Both the position numbers and the translations under genes were made by a program. The notes under the pieces were generated by a model that worked only from the letters and a program-made list of their open reading frames with translations, ran no database searches and was not told the origin of the DNA. Positions 8,749 to 16,987 of a stretch of DNA of 64,000 bases are shown piece after piece (position 1 is the stretch's first letter; each line of letters starts with the position of its first letter). This stretch comes from Akkermansia sp. (GTDB lineage Bacteria > Verrucomicrobiota > Verrucomicrobiia > Verrucomicrobiales > Akkermansiaceae), in NCBI GenBank assembly GCA_030523775.1, contig JAUNHW010000013.1, forward strand, positions 1-64,000, read 5' to 3'.

Positions 8749-9396
8749 TTACACTTGCTCGCCCCCGTTGGGTTCTTCGCCCCCGTTGGGGGGCGGGTCG
8801 TCGCTGCCCGTCTGCCCCGTCAAAACCTGTGTCAGGATGCTGACGTTGTGCACGCTTGGCTGGATGGTCAGTGTTATCTTCGGTCTGATGGTCTTGTCGT
8901 CCATCTGTACCGCGTCCGTGACGCTAATCTTCGCGTAGAAGTACTGCGTCTCCAGTAGTGCGCCCGCTGCGTTTTCGCGGGCAAGGCGGATGCAGTACGG
9001 CACGGCGGGGTCGCTGTTCGCGTACACGGGTACCTTGGCTCCCGCGCTGTAGTCCGTTGTGTCGGGGTTCTTCACCCCGTGCAGGATGGCGTGGAAGAGC
9101 GGGGTGTAGTCCGCGCACTCGAACGTGAGCGTGTTGCCCACCACCTTGGTCTGGGGGTCGGTGGTCCATACCTTGGCAATGTGGTCCCAGTACTTCAGCG
9201 GGTCGTCCTCCTTCGTGTTCTCAACCTGATGCAGGATAATGTCCGCCAGATTGTGCCACACGATGGAATCGGCGGTCAAGTCGCCTGTCGTTTCCGTGTT
9301 CTCGGGTTTCAGGGTGGCCGTTTGCGGGGTTATGTCGAGCGTTGCGCCCACCGCAATGCGGCTGTGGAAATACGGGTCGTATGCTGTCTGTGCCAT
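8749..9396 (-). CDS. Major tail tube-like protein
   Basis: This 215-residue protein has the size, beta-rich composition and genome slot of a major tail subunit: after the DUF1320 and terminator-like genes and before the tape measure. It starts MAQTAYDPYFHSRIAVG and ends in a low-complexity Gly/Pro/Glu tail with two NGGEEP/NGGEQV repeats that is probably flexible and surface-exposed. The stop is followed by the hairpin at 8675-8712, consistent with high expression. Assignment rests on order and composition rather than a recognised motif. Confidence 0.55.
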   Translation of the reverse strand: MAQTAYDPYFHSRIAVGATLDITPQTATLKPENTETTGDLTADSIVWHNLADIILHQVENTKEDDPLKYWDHIAKVWTTDPQTKVVGNTLTFECADYTPLFHAILHGVKNPDTTDYSAGAKVPVYANSDPAVPYCIRLARENAAGALLETQYFYAKISVTDAVQMDDKTIRPKITLTIQPSVHNVSILTQVLTGQTGSDDPPPNGGEEPNGGEQV

Positions 9397-9398
9397 AG

Positions 9399-9905
9399 TT
9401 AATCTAGTGTGGTTAGGATTTCAATTCTGAACATGTGCGTTTCTTGCGTGTCGCTCCACTTGGAATGCGTGAGCTGGTCCGTGCTTGTGTTCTGCTTGCC
9501 CCGCAGCCGTGCATAGCTGCCCTCTGGGTAGCAGCTGGCATTGTTGAACGCGGCAAACATCCTGTCGGCCACCTCGTACGGTTTCAGCGGTTCGGGTGTC
9601 GGGTCCGTTCCCGTGTTGCCCGTTTCCGAGCCGTTGGCGGGGGGCTGTGCGCTGTTCTGGGCGAGGATTGAGGAATGTATCGCGCAGCCGATGCTGACGC
9701 GGTACATCGTCTCTCCCGTGTTGGACGTGTCGCGGGTCTTGCTGGGTAGGCTGAACAGCACCACCGTGCCGAACTTGTTCATCAACGCCGTATTGATGAG
9801 CCAGTCGAGACTCCGACTCCGCTCGTCCGTCACGTTCTCGGCTTCCACAAGCCCCGTTGCCGTGGCCGTGGCCTTGCACCAGTCCAGTAGCTCGTCCGTC
9901 GTCAT
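9399..9905 (-). CDS. Tail completion/terminator-like protein
   Basis: This 168-residue protein sits between the DUF1320 gene (4-bp gap) and the tail tube gene (2-bp gap), where Mu-like phages keep gp37-type or tail-terminator genes. The N-terminal 80 residues are alpha/beta, residues 80-110 are a Pro/Thr/Asn linker, and the C-terminal part ends in a short beta strand. No catalytic motif is visible. The function is proposed from synteny only. Confidence 0.5.
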   Translation of the reverse strand: MTTDELLDWCKATATATGLVEAENVTDERSRSLDWLINTALMNKFGTVVLFSLPSKTRDTSNTGETMYRVSIGCAIHSSILAQNSAQPPANGSETGNTGTDPTPEPLKPYEVADRMFAAFNNASCYPEGSYARLRGKQNTSTDQLTHSKWSDTQETHMFRIEILTTLD

Positions 9906-9909
9906 GGCG

Positions 9910-10356
9910 TTAGATAATGTTCACGTTCATGCGCGGGTCGCTGCCCCACGATACCTCCCCGCTCTCGCTGTCGTCTATCAGGTCGGCTGGGTCTGCACCG
10001 ATGGTGTAGTCGGAGAGTTGCAGTTCTCCAGCCGCCACCTGTCGCAACATGTCCTGTGCCGCCTGATACTCGGCTTGCCGTGCGCCGCCTTGCAGCGTGT
10101 CGTTGAGCTGGGAGCCAGGGGCGCGCGCTATGATGGCGTGGCGGCAGAGCACCAGCGTGCTGTGCACCAGTTCGCTCGGTACCTTGCTGCGCCCCGTTGC
10201 CAGTCGTGCATACACCCCGCTGGTGTTCACCGCCAGTACCACCCCGTCGCAGACCTCCGCTATAACGGCGGCGACCTGTGTCGCGTCCGTTAGGCTCGCA
10301 AGCTCGCTCGCCACCATTATGTTGGCGATCTGCGACTGGGTGATGGGTTCAAGCAT
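9910..10356 (-). CDS. DUF1320 (Mu gp36-like) head-tail protein
   Basis: The 148-residue sequence has an alpha-helical N-terminal half with many small residues (ELASLTDATQVAAVIAEVCDGV), then a helical hairpin and an acidic C-terminus. This matches the pattern of the DUF1320/gp36 family, whose members follow the capsid genes in Mu-like phages and are thought to act at the head-tail joint. Synteny agrees, since it lies two genes after the capsid protein. Confidence 0.6.
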   Translation of the reverse strand: MLEPITQSQIANIMVASELASLTDATQVAAVIAEVCDGVVLAVNTSGVYARLATGRSKVPSELVHSTLVLCRHAIIARAPGSQLNDTLQGGARQAEYQAAQDMLRQVAAGELQLSDYTIGADPADLIDDSESGEVSWGSDPRMNVNII

Positions 10357-10377
10357 GGTTGCTCTCGCGTTCCGTGG

Positions 10378-10785
10378 TTACATGGCGATGAAGAACGTGG
10401 CCGTGCCGCTGGCGGCGGTGCCCTCCGTTGCGTCCTCGTCGATGGTCACGGTGGGTACCACGCGGATATAGCGGCGCACGTGCATGTTCGTGTTCGTCCA
10501 GCTCATGTCCTCCCCGTCGCTGCGGGGAATGTTGGACAAAACAATGCCCGTGTCGGTCCAGCTGTCGCTCACGTCGGGCGTGTTCGTGCACTGCACCTTC
10601 ATGGTCACGGTCACTCCCTCGTCCTGTGTCTTGGACAGCTCCATCTGGAACTGCGTGTACGCGTTCGGGCCGCCCTGCTCCAGTAGGTCGAATACGGGGG
10701 AGTTTTCCAGCGTTTCCTCCGTCAGGTCCACCTCGTAGGACAGGGCCTTGTCAATCAGACTGCGCTTCTGCGCTCCTTCTTGCAT
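10378..10785 (-). CDS. Small head-associated protein, unknown function
   Basis: This 135-residue protein is encoded directly downstream of the capsid gene. It has a helical N-terminus and a beta-rich remainder, and ends with a Thr/Ala/Gly-rich strand. The slot is often used by decoration or minor structural proteins, so an accessory capsid role is reasonable but unproven. Translation is supported by AAAGGA upstream, one of the few ribosome-binding sites in the late region. Confidence 0.6.
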   Translation of the reverse strand: MQEGAQKRSLIDKALSYEVDLTEETLENSPVFDLLEQGGPNAYTQFQMELSKTQDEGVTVTMKVQCTNTPDVSDSWTDTGIVLSNIPRSDGEDMSWTNTNMHVRRYIRVVPTVTIDEDATEGTAASGTATFFIAM

Positions 10786-10808
10786 GTCGTTGTTTCCTTT
10801 CTATGTGG

Positions 10809-11888
10809 TTAGTACTCAAGCGAAGCGGTCGGGTTCGCCTTAATGATGTCCTCCTTGCCCTGTGCGGCAATGGCTGCGTCCGTCTCGTCCAGCAGGATGG
10901 TGTCGTCCTCAATGATGGGCACTCCGTCCACCTCGGTCGGGCGCTTGCTGTCCGTGCCCTGCTGCGCCATGCTCCCGCTCGGGTATACCATGGCCGCGGC
11001 GCGGCTGTCCTGCAGCATGCTCACTACCATCGGGTGCATGAACATGGCAGTCACCTTCATGCCCAGCAGGTCGAAGATGCCGTGCATCTTCTGGCGAATG
11101 ACCTTGTCGCTGATGGTGCTGGACGACTTGATATTCTTCAAGCGACCAAACGTGAAGGCGTTGCGCTCGTACAGAGCCATCCAGCACTTCATGTGCTGCA
11201 CCTGTGCCTCAAGGGAGCCATCCTCGCCGTTGATGGTCTCTGCGGGCACGTCCATCTTGATGATGGGGCTCGTGTGGATACCCTTGTTTAGGCCCCACTT
11301 CACCACCGCGTTCTTGTTGCCCTTGCAGACAAAGTAAATCGACGTGCCCGTGTTGTCCTTCACCGCGTTCTTGTACGCCTGCTGGCTGTGCTGCGCGGGC
11401 GTGAAGTTCTGGTAGCTCGGGTCGACCGACTCCGTCATGTACGGACCAATCAGCTGATGGATGCCAGGGAAAATGCCCTTGCCCAGCTTGTTGCCGTAGT
11501 ACAGGCAGCGGTTCAGGTACTCCATGCTGCCCTCGCCCGCATCCCGCTTCGTGCGCTCCCATACCTTACCAGCGGGAATGCCGTTGCTGGCTTCCACGTC
11601 AAGCAGGGACTGCTGGATTTCAATCTTGCCGTCGAAGTGGAAGAGCTGTGCCACAAACGTCTCGTAGAAGCTCTTCATGTTCTTCGCACCATACCCCACG
11701 GGGGCGGGGCCGATATGCGGAATGCCCTTGCGCCTGAATCCCTGGAACGTGGTCGAGGCCGAGACCTCGTGGTCAAAGTAGTTCAGAAGCGGGGCATGCG
11801 TGATGACCTCGTCGACGAAGTTGTAATCCTTCTCGGGGGTCGTGTTCTGCTGGATGTCTGCCAGCGTGATATTCATGTTCGTTGCCAT
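10809..11888 (-). CDS. Major capsid protein
   Basis: The 359-residue product is of capsid size and follows the protease/scaffold gene. Its N-terminus (about residues 20-90) describes a bait-and-fold pattern seen in HK97-fold phage structural proteins: PEKDYNFVDEVITHAPLL, then strands with FQGFRRKGIPHIG. Internal segments such as YGNKLGKGIFPGIHQLIG and MKVTAMFMHPMVVSMLQD resemble major structural proteins of Mu-like and related prophages. Lys and acidic residues are balanced and no membrane segment is present. Start and stop fit the spacing of its neighbours. Confidence 0.75.
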   Translation of the reverse strand: MATNMNITLADIQQNTTPEKDYNFVDEVITHAPLLNYFDHEVSASTTFQGFRRKGIPHIGPAPVGYGAKNMKSFYETFVAQLFHFDGKIEIQQSLLDVEASNGIPAGKVWERTKRDAGEGSMEYLNRCLYYGNKLGKGIFPGIHQLIGPYMTESVDPSYQNFTPAQHSQQAYKNAVKDNTGTSIYFVCKGNKNAVVKWGLNKGIHTSPIIKMDVPAETINGEDGSLEAQVQHMKCWMALYERNAFTFGRLKNIKSSSTISDKVIRQKMHGIFDLLGMKVTAMFMHPMVVSMLQDSRAAAMVYPSGSMAQQGTDSKRPTEVDGVPIIEDDTILLDETDAAIAAQGKEDIIKANPTASLEY

Positions 11889-11909
11889 TGTCGTGTTCTG
11901 GTTCGTGGT

Positions 11910-12950
11910 TTACTTGTTGAGCTTGTCGCATTCCTCCTGACAGTAGTCGGACATGCCCTTCTTTTTCTTCTTGTCGTCCGTCTTCTCGCCGAAGTGGAAA
12001 TCCTGCTGCGGCTTGTACGCGGCAAGGATGGTCTGTGCGGCGGCGGGGTCGTTCTTGAAAGTCGTCTTCAAGGTGGAAATCAGCTCCTCGTTCTTGGCGG
12101 GGATGCGTCCTTCCTCGATGGCGGCTTGAATCATGGCGTTGCCAGTCTTGTCAACCAGCTCGTCATACTTCTTGTTGGCGGCTTCCAAGGACTTTTTGGT
12201 TTCCTCCAGTTCCTCGTTGGCCGCGTCAAGCGATGCCTGGATTTCATGCGTGCCGTTGTCGGTCTTCAGGTCCTGCAAGGCCTCGATGGCAGCAAGTACC
12301 TCCGTCTCGGTCGCATTCTGGTCCAAGCCCAGTTTTTTTGCGATTGCTTTCATATTGTCTTTTTCTTTTGTTTCTTCTTCGGTCTTGTCCTTGGAAGTGG
12401 TTTTCTCGAACTGCCATGCCGCGGCTATCTCCCTGTACTCGGGGCGTAGCTCCGCTTCCGCGTTCCACATGGCGGCTATGTGCGCGTTCTCCTTGAACGC
12501 TGGTTCGTTGGTAAGGCTTCCTATCTCGGCGGTCGTGTGCGGTAGGTCAATCGGGTTGCCGCTCTCGTCCACCACGAACGCGGGGCTGAATCCGTTGTAC
12601 TCCCCGCCCTCCACCATGGCCTTGCCTGTCGGCGTCCAGCGGGTCAGGTGCAGCATGATGCCCTCCTTGCCCTCCTGGTTCTTCCCCCACTCGAAGCGGT
12701 CGGGGTACGCAGCCGCACGCCCCCGCTTGTGGTCGAAGAATATCACGGGTTTCAGGCCCTCGCCCTCCTTTCGTGCGCTAAGTGCGGTATTTAGCCGCTC
12801 CACGCAGCCCTCCGTGGCGTGTACCGTGTACCGTCCAGGCTTGCGGTCGATGGTTGCACAGATGGTGTGCGTGCCCGCGGGCATCCACATGATGCTCATC
12901 GGTGCCTCGCCGCCGTTCGCGGCCACGTTCGTTACAAAGTTGTCGGCCAT
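11910..12950 (-). CDS. Mu gpI-like prohead protease/scaffold
   Basis: This 346-residue protein has two parts. Residues 1-185 resemble phage I-like protease domains: FFDHKR, WTPTGKAMVEGGEYNGFSPAF, and a EIGSLTNEPAF motif that is characteristic of this family. Residues 185-346 are a Lys/Glu-rich coiled coil with a basic C-terminal tail, fitting a scaffold that is cut away during maturation. In Mu, gpI encodes the protease and its shortened form Z the scaffold; an internal start may exist here too (MKAIAKKLGL near residue 199). The capsid gene follows after 21 bp. Confidence 0.75.
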   Translation of the reverse strand: MADNFVTNVAANGGEAPMSIMWMPAGTHTICATIDRKPGRYTVHATEGCVERLNTALSARKEGEGLKPVIFFDHKRGRAAAYPDRFEWGKNQEGKEGIMLHLTRWTPTGKAMVEGGEYNGFSPAFVVDESGNPIDLPHTTAEIGSLTNEPAFKENAHIAAMWNAEAELRPEYREIAAAWQFEKTTSKDKTEEETKEKDNMKAIAKKLGLDQNATETEVLAAIEALQDLKTDNGTHEIQASLDAANEELEETKKSLEAANKKYDELVDKTGNAMIQAAIEEGRIPAKNEELISTLKTTFKNDPAAAQTILAAYKPQQDFHFGEKTDDKKKKKGMSDYCQEECDKLNK

Positions 12951-12954
12951 GGTC

Positions 12955-13494
12955 TTATTCTGTCAGCGTTTTCTCCGTAGTGGTACCCCCATCTTGTGGG
13001 CTAATCCCGTTTTTAGCCAGCGAGCCCACCGCGAATATGGCGACGATGGCGATTATCGCGCCCAACGCCACCAGCCACGCCGTGCGCATGGTGTCGCCGT
13101 GCGTTTCGGCCTTTTTCCGCTTGATTGCTGCGTTGTCCTTCTTGATGGCCTCCTCGATTTCCTCGTATGGAGTCAGTGTCGCGGTCTGGGTGGCGGGTGT
13201 CTCCGCGCTTTGCCCCGTTCCTGCCGTTCTTTGCCCGCCTGTAGCCCGTTTCTCGGGCAGCGTGGGTAGTTTGCCATTCTTGTGCAGTGACAGCTTCCTG
13301 AGCGAGTCTCGGCGGTTCTTCTCGCGAAGCACGTCTCTAGTGTCGAACAGTGTCACGCGCTTCTTGTGTCGCGTCTTGTACCCTGCGCGCCTGATGGCGC
13401 CCAGCCGTGCAAGCGTGAACACCATCTCGCGGCTCACGCCCAGTTCCCTTGCCGCCCTGACGGCGGTTATCGTTTTCGGTGTCTTCTTGTTCAT
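12955..13494 (-). CDS. Membrane-anchored helix-turn-helix protein
   Basis: The 179-residue product joins two unlike parts. Residues 8-60 look like a winged-helix/excisionase-type DNA-binding domain (AVRAARELGVSREMVFTLARLGAI, followed by a basic wing and LFDTRDVLREKNRR). Residues 60-125 are a polar linker. Residues about 137-156 form one strong membrane segment (AWLVALGAIIAIVAIFAVGSL). It overlaps the holin-like gene upstream by 4 bp and lies next to the protease gene. No standard phage role fits. It could tether DNA to the membrane or couple lysis timing to DNA, but both ideas are speculative. Confidence 0.65.
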   Translation of the reverse strand: MNKKTPKTITAVRAARELGVSREMVFTLARLGAIRRAGYKTRHKKRVTLFDTRDVLREKNRRDSLRKLSLHKNGKLPTLPEKRATGGQRTAGTGQSAETPATQTATLTPYEEIEEAIKKDNAAIKRKKAETHGDTMRTAWLVALGAIIAIVAIFAVGSLAKNGISPQDGGTTTEKTLTE

Positions 13495-13838
13495 GGTCGT
13501 TTACTGGCATCTGCCTTTTCGGGTGGCATGTTCTCGGAGTAGTCCCCGCTCACGCGCTCCACGGCTTCCCTGTTCACCGCGTTGGTTAGTTCGATGCCCT
13601 GCGTGCGCATGGTGTCCACCACCTCGTAATACCGCTTCAAGTTCTCCGCGCGTTCCTCACGCCGTTCCTTGCGCTCCATTCGTAGCTCCTTGTGTAGCTG
13701 CACAATGTACCACGCCATGAGTGCGGTTCCCGTCAGGCTTACGCCGTTCTGGAGCACGTTTTCGGAGAGCATGCCGCTGGTCATCCCCGCGGTGGCGATG
13801 CCAAGCCCGACAAGTCCTCCTACTGCGTTCCCAGCCAT
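13491..13838 (-). CDS. Holin-like small membrane protein
   Basis: This 115-residue protein has two hydrophobic segments (about residues 4-24 and 32-47) followed by a highly charged KELRMERKERREERAENLK stretch and a soluble tail. The order, membrane hairpin then dense basic/acidic helix, resembles BhlA/UviB-type holins. It lies in a run of three small membrane-protein genes, so a lysis role is plausible. The protein is not diagnostic by sequence alone. Confidence 0.5.
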   Translation of the reverse strand: MAGNAVGGLVGLGIATAGMTSGMLSENVLQNGVSLTGTALMAWYIVQLHKELRMERKERREERAENLKRYYEVVDTMRTQGIELTNAVNREAVERVSGDYSENMPPEKADASKRP

Positions 13839-13844
13839 GGCGTG

Positions 13845-14270
13845 TTACTTCGTTACGTTTACAACAGGAACCTGCGGTACCCCGTAGAGCTTGATGAGCT
13901 GCGCCGCCGTGGCACCGTCGATAATGAGCGTGCGTTCCGTGCTGGAACCGTCAGCCTGCACCTGTTTCACGCTGGATGCGCAGGAAGTCAGCCCCCATAT
14001 TGCGGCAAGGCCCAGCAACATGATGGCAATTGTGCGCACCCACTCGTGCCGCTGAAGCCAAGTGCGCGCCTTTTCGGGCAGGTAGCTCACGCCATACTTC
14101 GCCGCATGGGAAGCGGCCAGCGCAACAACGAGCTTGCCGTGGTGCTCCTGGTTCAGCGTCTCGGCCAGGTCGTAAACCTCCTTGCGCTTGTCCTCCTCGT
14201 TGTCATGCTCGGCGAGTGCGTTCTTCAGCGTGCCCGCAAGCTCCTTTATTCTAGTCAATGTATCGTTCAT
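13845..14270 (-). CDS. Small membrane/lipoprotein-like protein of the lysis-like cluster
   Basis: I start this gene at the ATG at 14270, which has GGAG 8 nt upstream, rather than at the ATG at 14324, which has none. The 141-residue product has an N-terminal soluble helical region, a hydrophobic segment near residues 78-96 and a lipobox-like LTSC at its end, then a short periplasm-like tail rich in Thr and Val. A spanin-like bridge is one possibility because a holin-like gene follows, but spanins normally have N-terminal anchors. Confidence 0.5.
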   Translation of the reverse strand: MNDTLTRIKELAGTLKNALAEHDNEEDKRKEVYDLAETLNQEHHGKLVVALAASHAAKYGVSYLPEKARTWLQRHEWVRTIAIMLLGLAAIWGLTSCASSVKQVQADGSSTERTLIIDGATAAQLIKLYGVPQVPVVNVTK

Positions 14271-14355
14271 GGTATATTCTCCGTATGTTGTTTCGGCAAG
14301 TTGTTCTGCGTGTTCTTTGAACATAGTTAAAAGCTAATCTGCGGCTAATGTTTGG

Positions 14356-14913
14356 CTAATTAGCCGCAAGCTGCGCGGCAAGCTCCAGCGCGGCCTCTAC
14401 CTCGTCCACGTCCTGCGCGTTGGCAATCCGCACGCGCACCTGCGTGGTGGCCGCGTAGAGCTCCTGCCGTTTTTCGGTGAGCGCGCCCTTGATTGTCTCC
14501 ACCTGCTCTGCGGTCAGCGTGTGCACCCCGTCGGCGGCGTCAATGAACTGCATGCCCGCCTTAAGCCCTCCCGCGTTGATGAGCGCGTTGCGGTCGTACA
14601 CAATGCCAGCGGGGAAACCCTCGCACGGTATCGTCTGGCGCGCGTCAAGCACGGCGTCCAGTCTGTCCTGCACAGTCTCCAGCGCGTTGCCCTTGGCCTC
14701 CTCCAGTTCCCACGGCTTCCACGTCTCCGTGATGGCATCCTCCCCCTCCGCGTACCCCTTTCGGTAGTAGCGGCCAGGCTGCGGCGTCTCCACTAGCTCC
14801 TTGAAGCCGTGGGTGGCGGCGTAGGCGGCCGCCTGCTCATCGGTGGGGTTGCTTATGTTCGGCACGCGCCCCATCACGCGGAGCGCACCCGCTTCTATTT
14901 TTGCGTATGTCAT
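14356..14913 (-). CDS. DUF4376-like tail fibre accessory protein
   Basis: The 185-residue protein begins with a short fibre-attachment-like domain (residues 1-75, with YYRKGYAEGEDAITETW). Its C-terminal part (about 80-180) resembles the DUF4376 fold found in tail fibre and fibre-assembly proteins: AVLDARQTIPCEGF, YDRNALINAGGLKAG, then a paired helix ending in an Ala-rich tail. It is encoded 2 bp after the large fibre-like gene, as fibre chaperones usually are. Confidence 0.55.
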   Translation of the reverse strand: MTYAKIEAGALRVMGRVPNISNPTDEQAAAYAATHGFKELVETPQPGRYYRKGYAEGEDAITETWKPWELEEAKGNALETVQDRLDAVLDARQTIPCEGFPAGIVYDRNALINAGGLKAGMQFIDAADGVHTLTAEQVETIKGALTEKRQELYAATTQVRVRIANAQDVDEVEAALELAAQLAAN

Positions 14914-14915
14914 AG

Positions 14916-16937
14916 TTATTTCTCGAAAATTCGGATTTTGTCAACATTCCTATTCACCCATGCGCCTGTGAAAAGCAACCGGAATTTGGAGGCAACCACC
15001 GCCGCTTCAGGGTGCAAAATGTAGTTTCTCTTACCCGTCGTCATTGTGATTTCGCCTCCAATGTCAACCCAAGTGTCGTTAACACGTGCCTGAAACAGAG
15101 CCTTTGCTCCGCCTGAGCTCCATAACTCCGCCGAAATCGCATGCACGTTTAGTGCTCGGGCCGTGCAAAACGTAACGGCCTGATGGTGCCCATATGACAA
15201 AGGGAATCCAGCCGGCATTTCTGTCGGAATGAACTCATCTCCCAATAAATTTTTTTCATTAACCGGAGTAAAACCACTATAGTATTTGTCCCCGTTAGAA
15301 TTGAAAGCCTCTTGGGGGCCTTTGTCATTTGAATCGTACGCCCCCGCACTTTGCGAGGTCTCCGCCGCAAGCAAATACAGCTGTAAACTTGTATTTGTGC
15401 GATTTGACTCAGTCAAGCTTTCATGAACAAATTCCGGCCTCACCTCATAGCTGTCTACAACCTTTGCAGTGGTCGCGTGGTTGTCGCGTTCCACCTGTAG
15501 GCGGTACTGTTTGAAATAATCGAACTCCGGCTGCATGCCGTCCTCCGTCAACCATTTCCACGACGGCCACTGCACATTCAAAGGCCCGGTGTCCTTATAA
15601 GCCCAAATCCGCGCCGTTGCGTTGGCGGGGAGCGTCACGTTCCGAGCGTCAATATCCGCATCCACCGTGTACACCCCGCCGTTGCGCATGGCTGTGGTGG
15701 GCGTGAGCGCGGTTGGCACGGGCGCGGGCTCCACATCCAGCTCCGCACCGTTCAGGTAAATCTTGAACGCGGTCTGCTCCACGGCGTTCTTGCCGCGCGT
15801 GGTGGAGCCCTGCTTCACCGTGCCGCTGCCGAAGCAGCCCGTGGCCGTGTAGGTGATGGCGTTCGCCGCCGCGCCCGCCGTGTTGGCAGTCAGGGTGATG
15901 GTGCCCTCCGTCTCACCCGCGGTAGGCGTGATGTCGTCAAACTCGCCCGCAATGGCGGTCACAAGCTCTGCCACGGAGTAATCCCCATGGCCGCCGCTCA
16001 TGCCCGCCGCGTCGGAGAACATGCTGCCCGTGATGGCAATCTCATCGTTCACGCCGTACTCCTTGGCCGTGAAGACGAGGTCCTGCTCGTCCGCGTCCAG
16101 CGTCACATCCACAGGGCAATCCTCATCGTCGTGAATGTCGTTGTACACGTCGACCGCCGTGCGGGCAGTTGAGCCTCCCGCCAGTGTCACAGGCTCGTAG
16201 TTCTCCACGGAAATCACAATGCTGTTCCCAGTCTCGCCAGTCTCGGCAGCCTCAACGGAAAGAACAATCTCGCCGATAGCTTCAACCGCAGTGCATACAA
16301 TCCCGCATCCAGCCGCCGTGAACGCCGCATTCCATCCGTCCACACTTTCGTAGTCTGGATAAGCGAGGACGGAAACAGGGTAATCAACCCCACCGTTGGT
16401 GACGGTTATCACTTCTCCCTCTGCTGCCATAGTGGCAAACGTGCCGTAAGCCTTGGCATCCGTCTTAGCTTCCCACTCCTTGCTCCACTCGCCAATCGTT
16501 AGCGTGCCCGCCGCCGTGGCATCGGGGATGCTGACTGTGCCCGTCGCGTACTTGTGCGGGTTCTCCAACTCCACGGATTGCCCGTTGGAATCCTCCAGCG
16601 TGCCGCCCGTGGTAAGGTTGCCAAGCGTGAGAGTGCACACGGCGGCAACTGCGGGTTCATCCCCGTTGCCAACGTACAGGTTCCCGTCAAGGTGTCCGTC
16701 GAACTCGCCCCCACCGAGACCTCCAGCGGGGGCTACCTTAAAAGGGCCTTCAACAAGTGCGTGGTCGTCGTCATCGATGGACAGCTTGTCGCTGATGGTC
16801 TTGACCATGTACTGCCCCGCCTTGCTAGGCGTGGCGAGTGTCTGGGTGTACCCCGTGCCGTCCTCGGCGGTGATGGTGCATGCCTCGCTGACTGTTACGC
16901 AGTACCACTGGTTCGGGATGAGTTTCGTTACGTCCAT
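14916..16937 (-). CDS. Fibre-like protein with GN modules and discoidin-like C-terminus
   Basis: This 673-residue, Thr/Gly/Ala-rich protein has a short N-terminal domain, then tandem beta modules carrying G-x-x-GN-x-I signatures around residues 230, 290 and 355, the last followed by GCFGSG. The C-terminal 170 residues (TSQSAGAYDSND to FRLLFTGAWVNRNVDKIRIFEK) resemble an F5/8-type-C or similar carbohydrate-binding jelly roll; this match is tentative. Similar modules occur in the hub protein at 2603-6112. Together with the DUF4376-like gene after it, this suggests a receptor-binding fibre, although the position between gpF and the protease is unusual. Confidence 0.6.
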   Translation of the reverse strand: MDVTKLIPNQWYCVTVSEACTITAEDGTGYTQTLATPSKAGQYMVKTISDKLSIDDDDHALVEGPFKVAPAGGLGGGEFDGHLDGNLYVGNGDEPAVAAVCTLTLGNLTTGGTLEDSNGQSVELENPHKYATGTVSIPDATAAGTLTIGEWSKEWEAKTDAKAYGTFATMAAEGEVITVTNGGVDYPVSVLAYPDYESVDGWNAAFTAAGCGIVCTAVEAIGEIVLSVEAAETGETGNSIVISVENYEPVTLAGGSTARTAVDVYNDIHDDEDCPVDVTLDADEQDLVFTAKEYGVNDEIAITGSMFSDAAGMSGGHGDYSVAELVTAIAGEFDDITPTAGETEGTITLTANTAGAAANAITYTATGCFGSGTVKQGSTTRGKNAVEQTAFKIYLNGAELDVEPAPVPTALTPTTAMRNGGVYTVDADIDARNVTLPANATARIWAYKDTGPLNVQWPSWKWLTEDGMQPEFDYFKQYRLQVERDNHATTAKVVDSYEVRPEFVHESLTESNRTNTSLQLYLLAAETSQSAGAYDSNDKGPQEAFNSNGDKYYSGFTPVNEKNLLGDEFIPTEMPAGFPLSYGHHQAVTFCTARALNVHAISAELWSSGGAKALFQARVNDTWVDIGGEITMTTGKRNYILHPEAAVVASKFRLLFTGAWVNRNVDKIRIFEK

Positions 16938-16987
16938 GCCACCATGCTACCGTGTCCGCTGGTGGTAGGCAATCCCCACTTTGTGGG

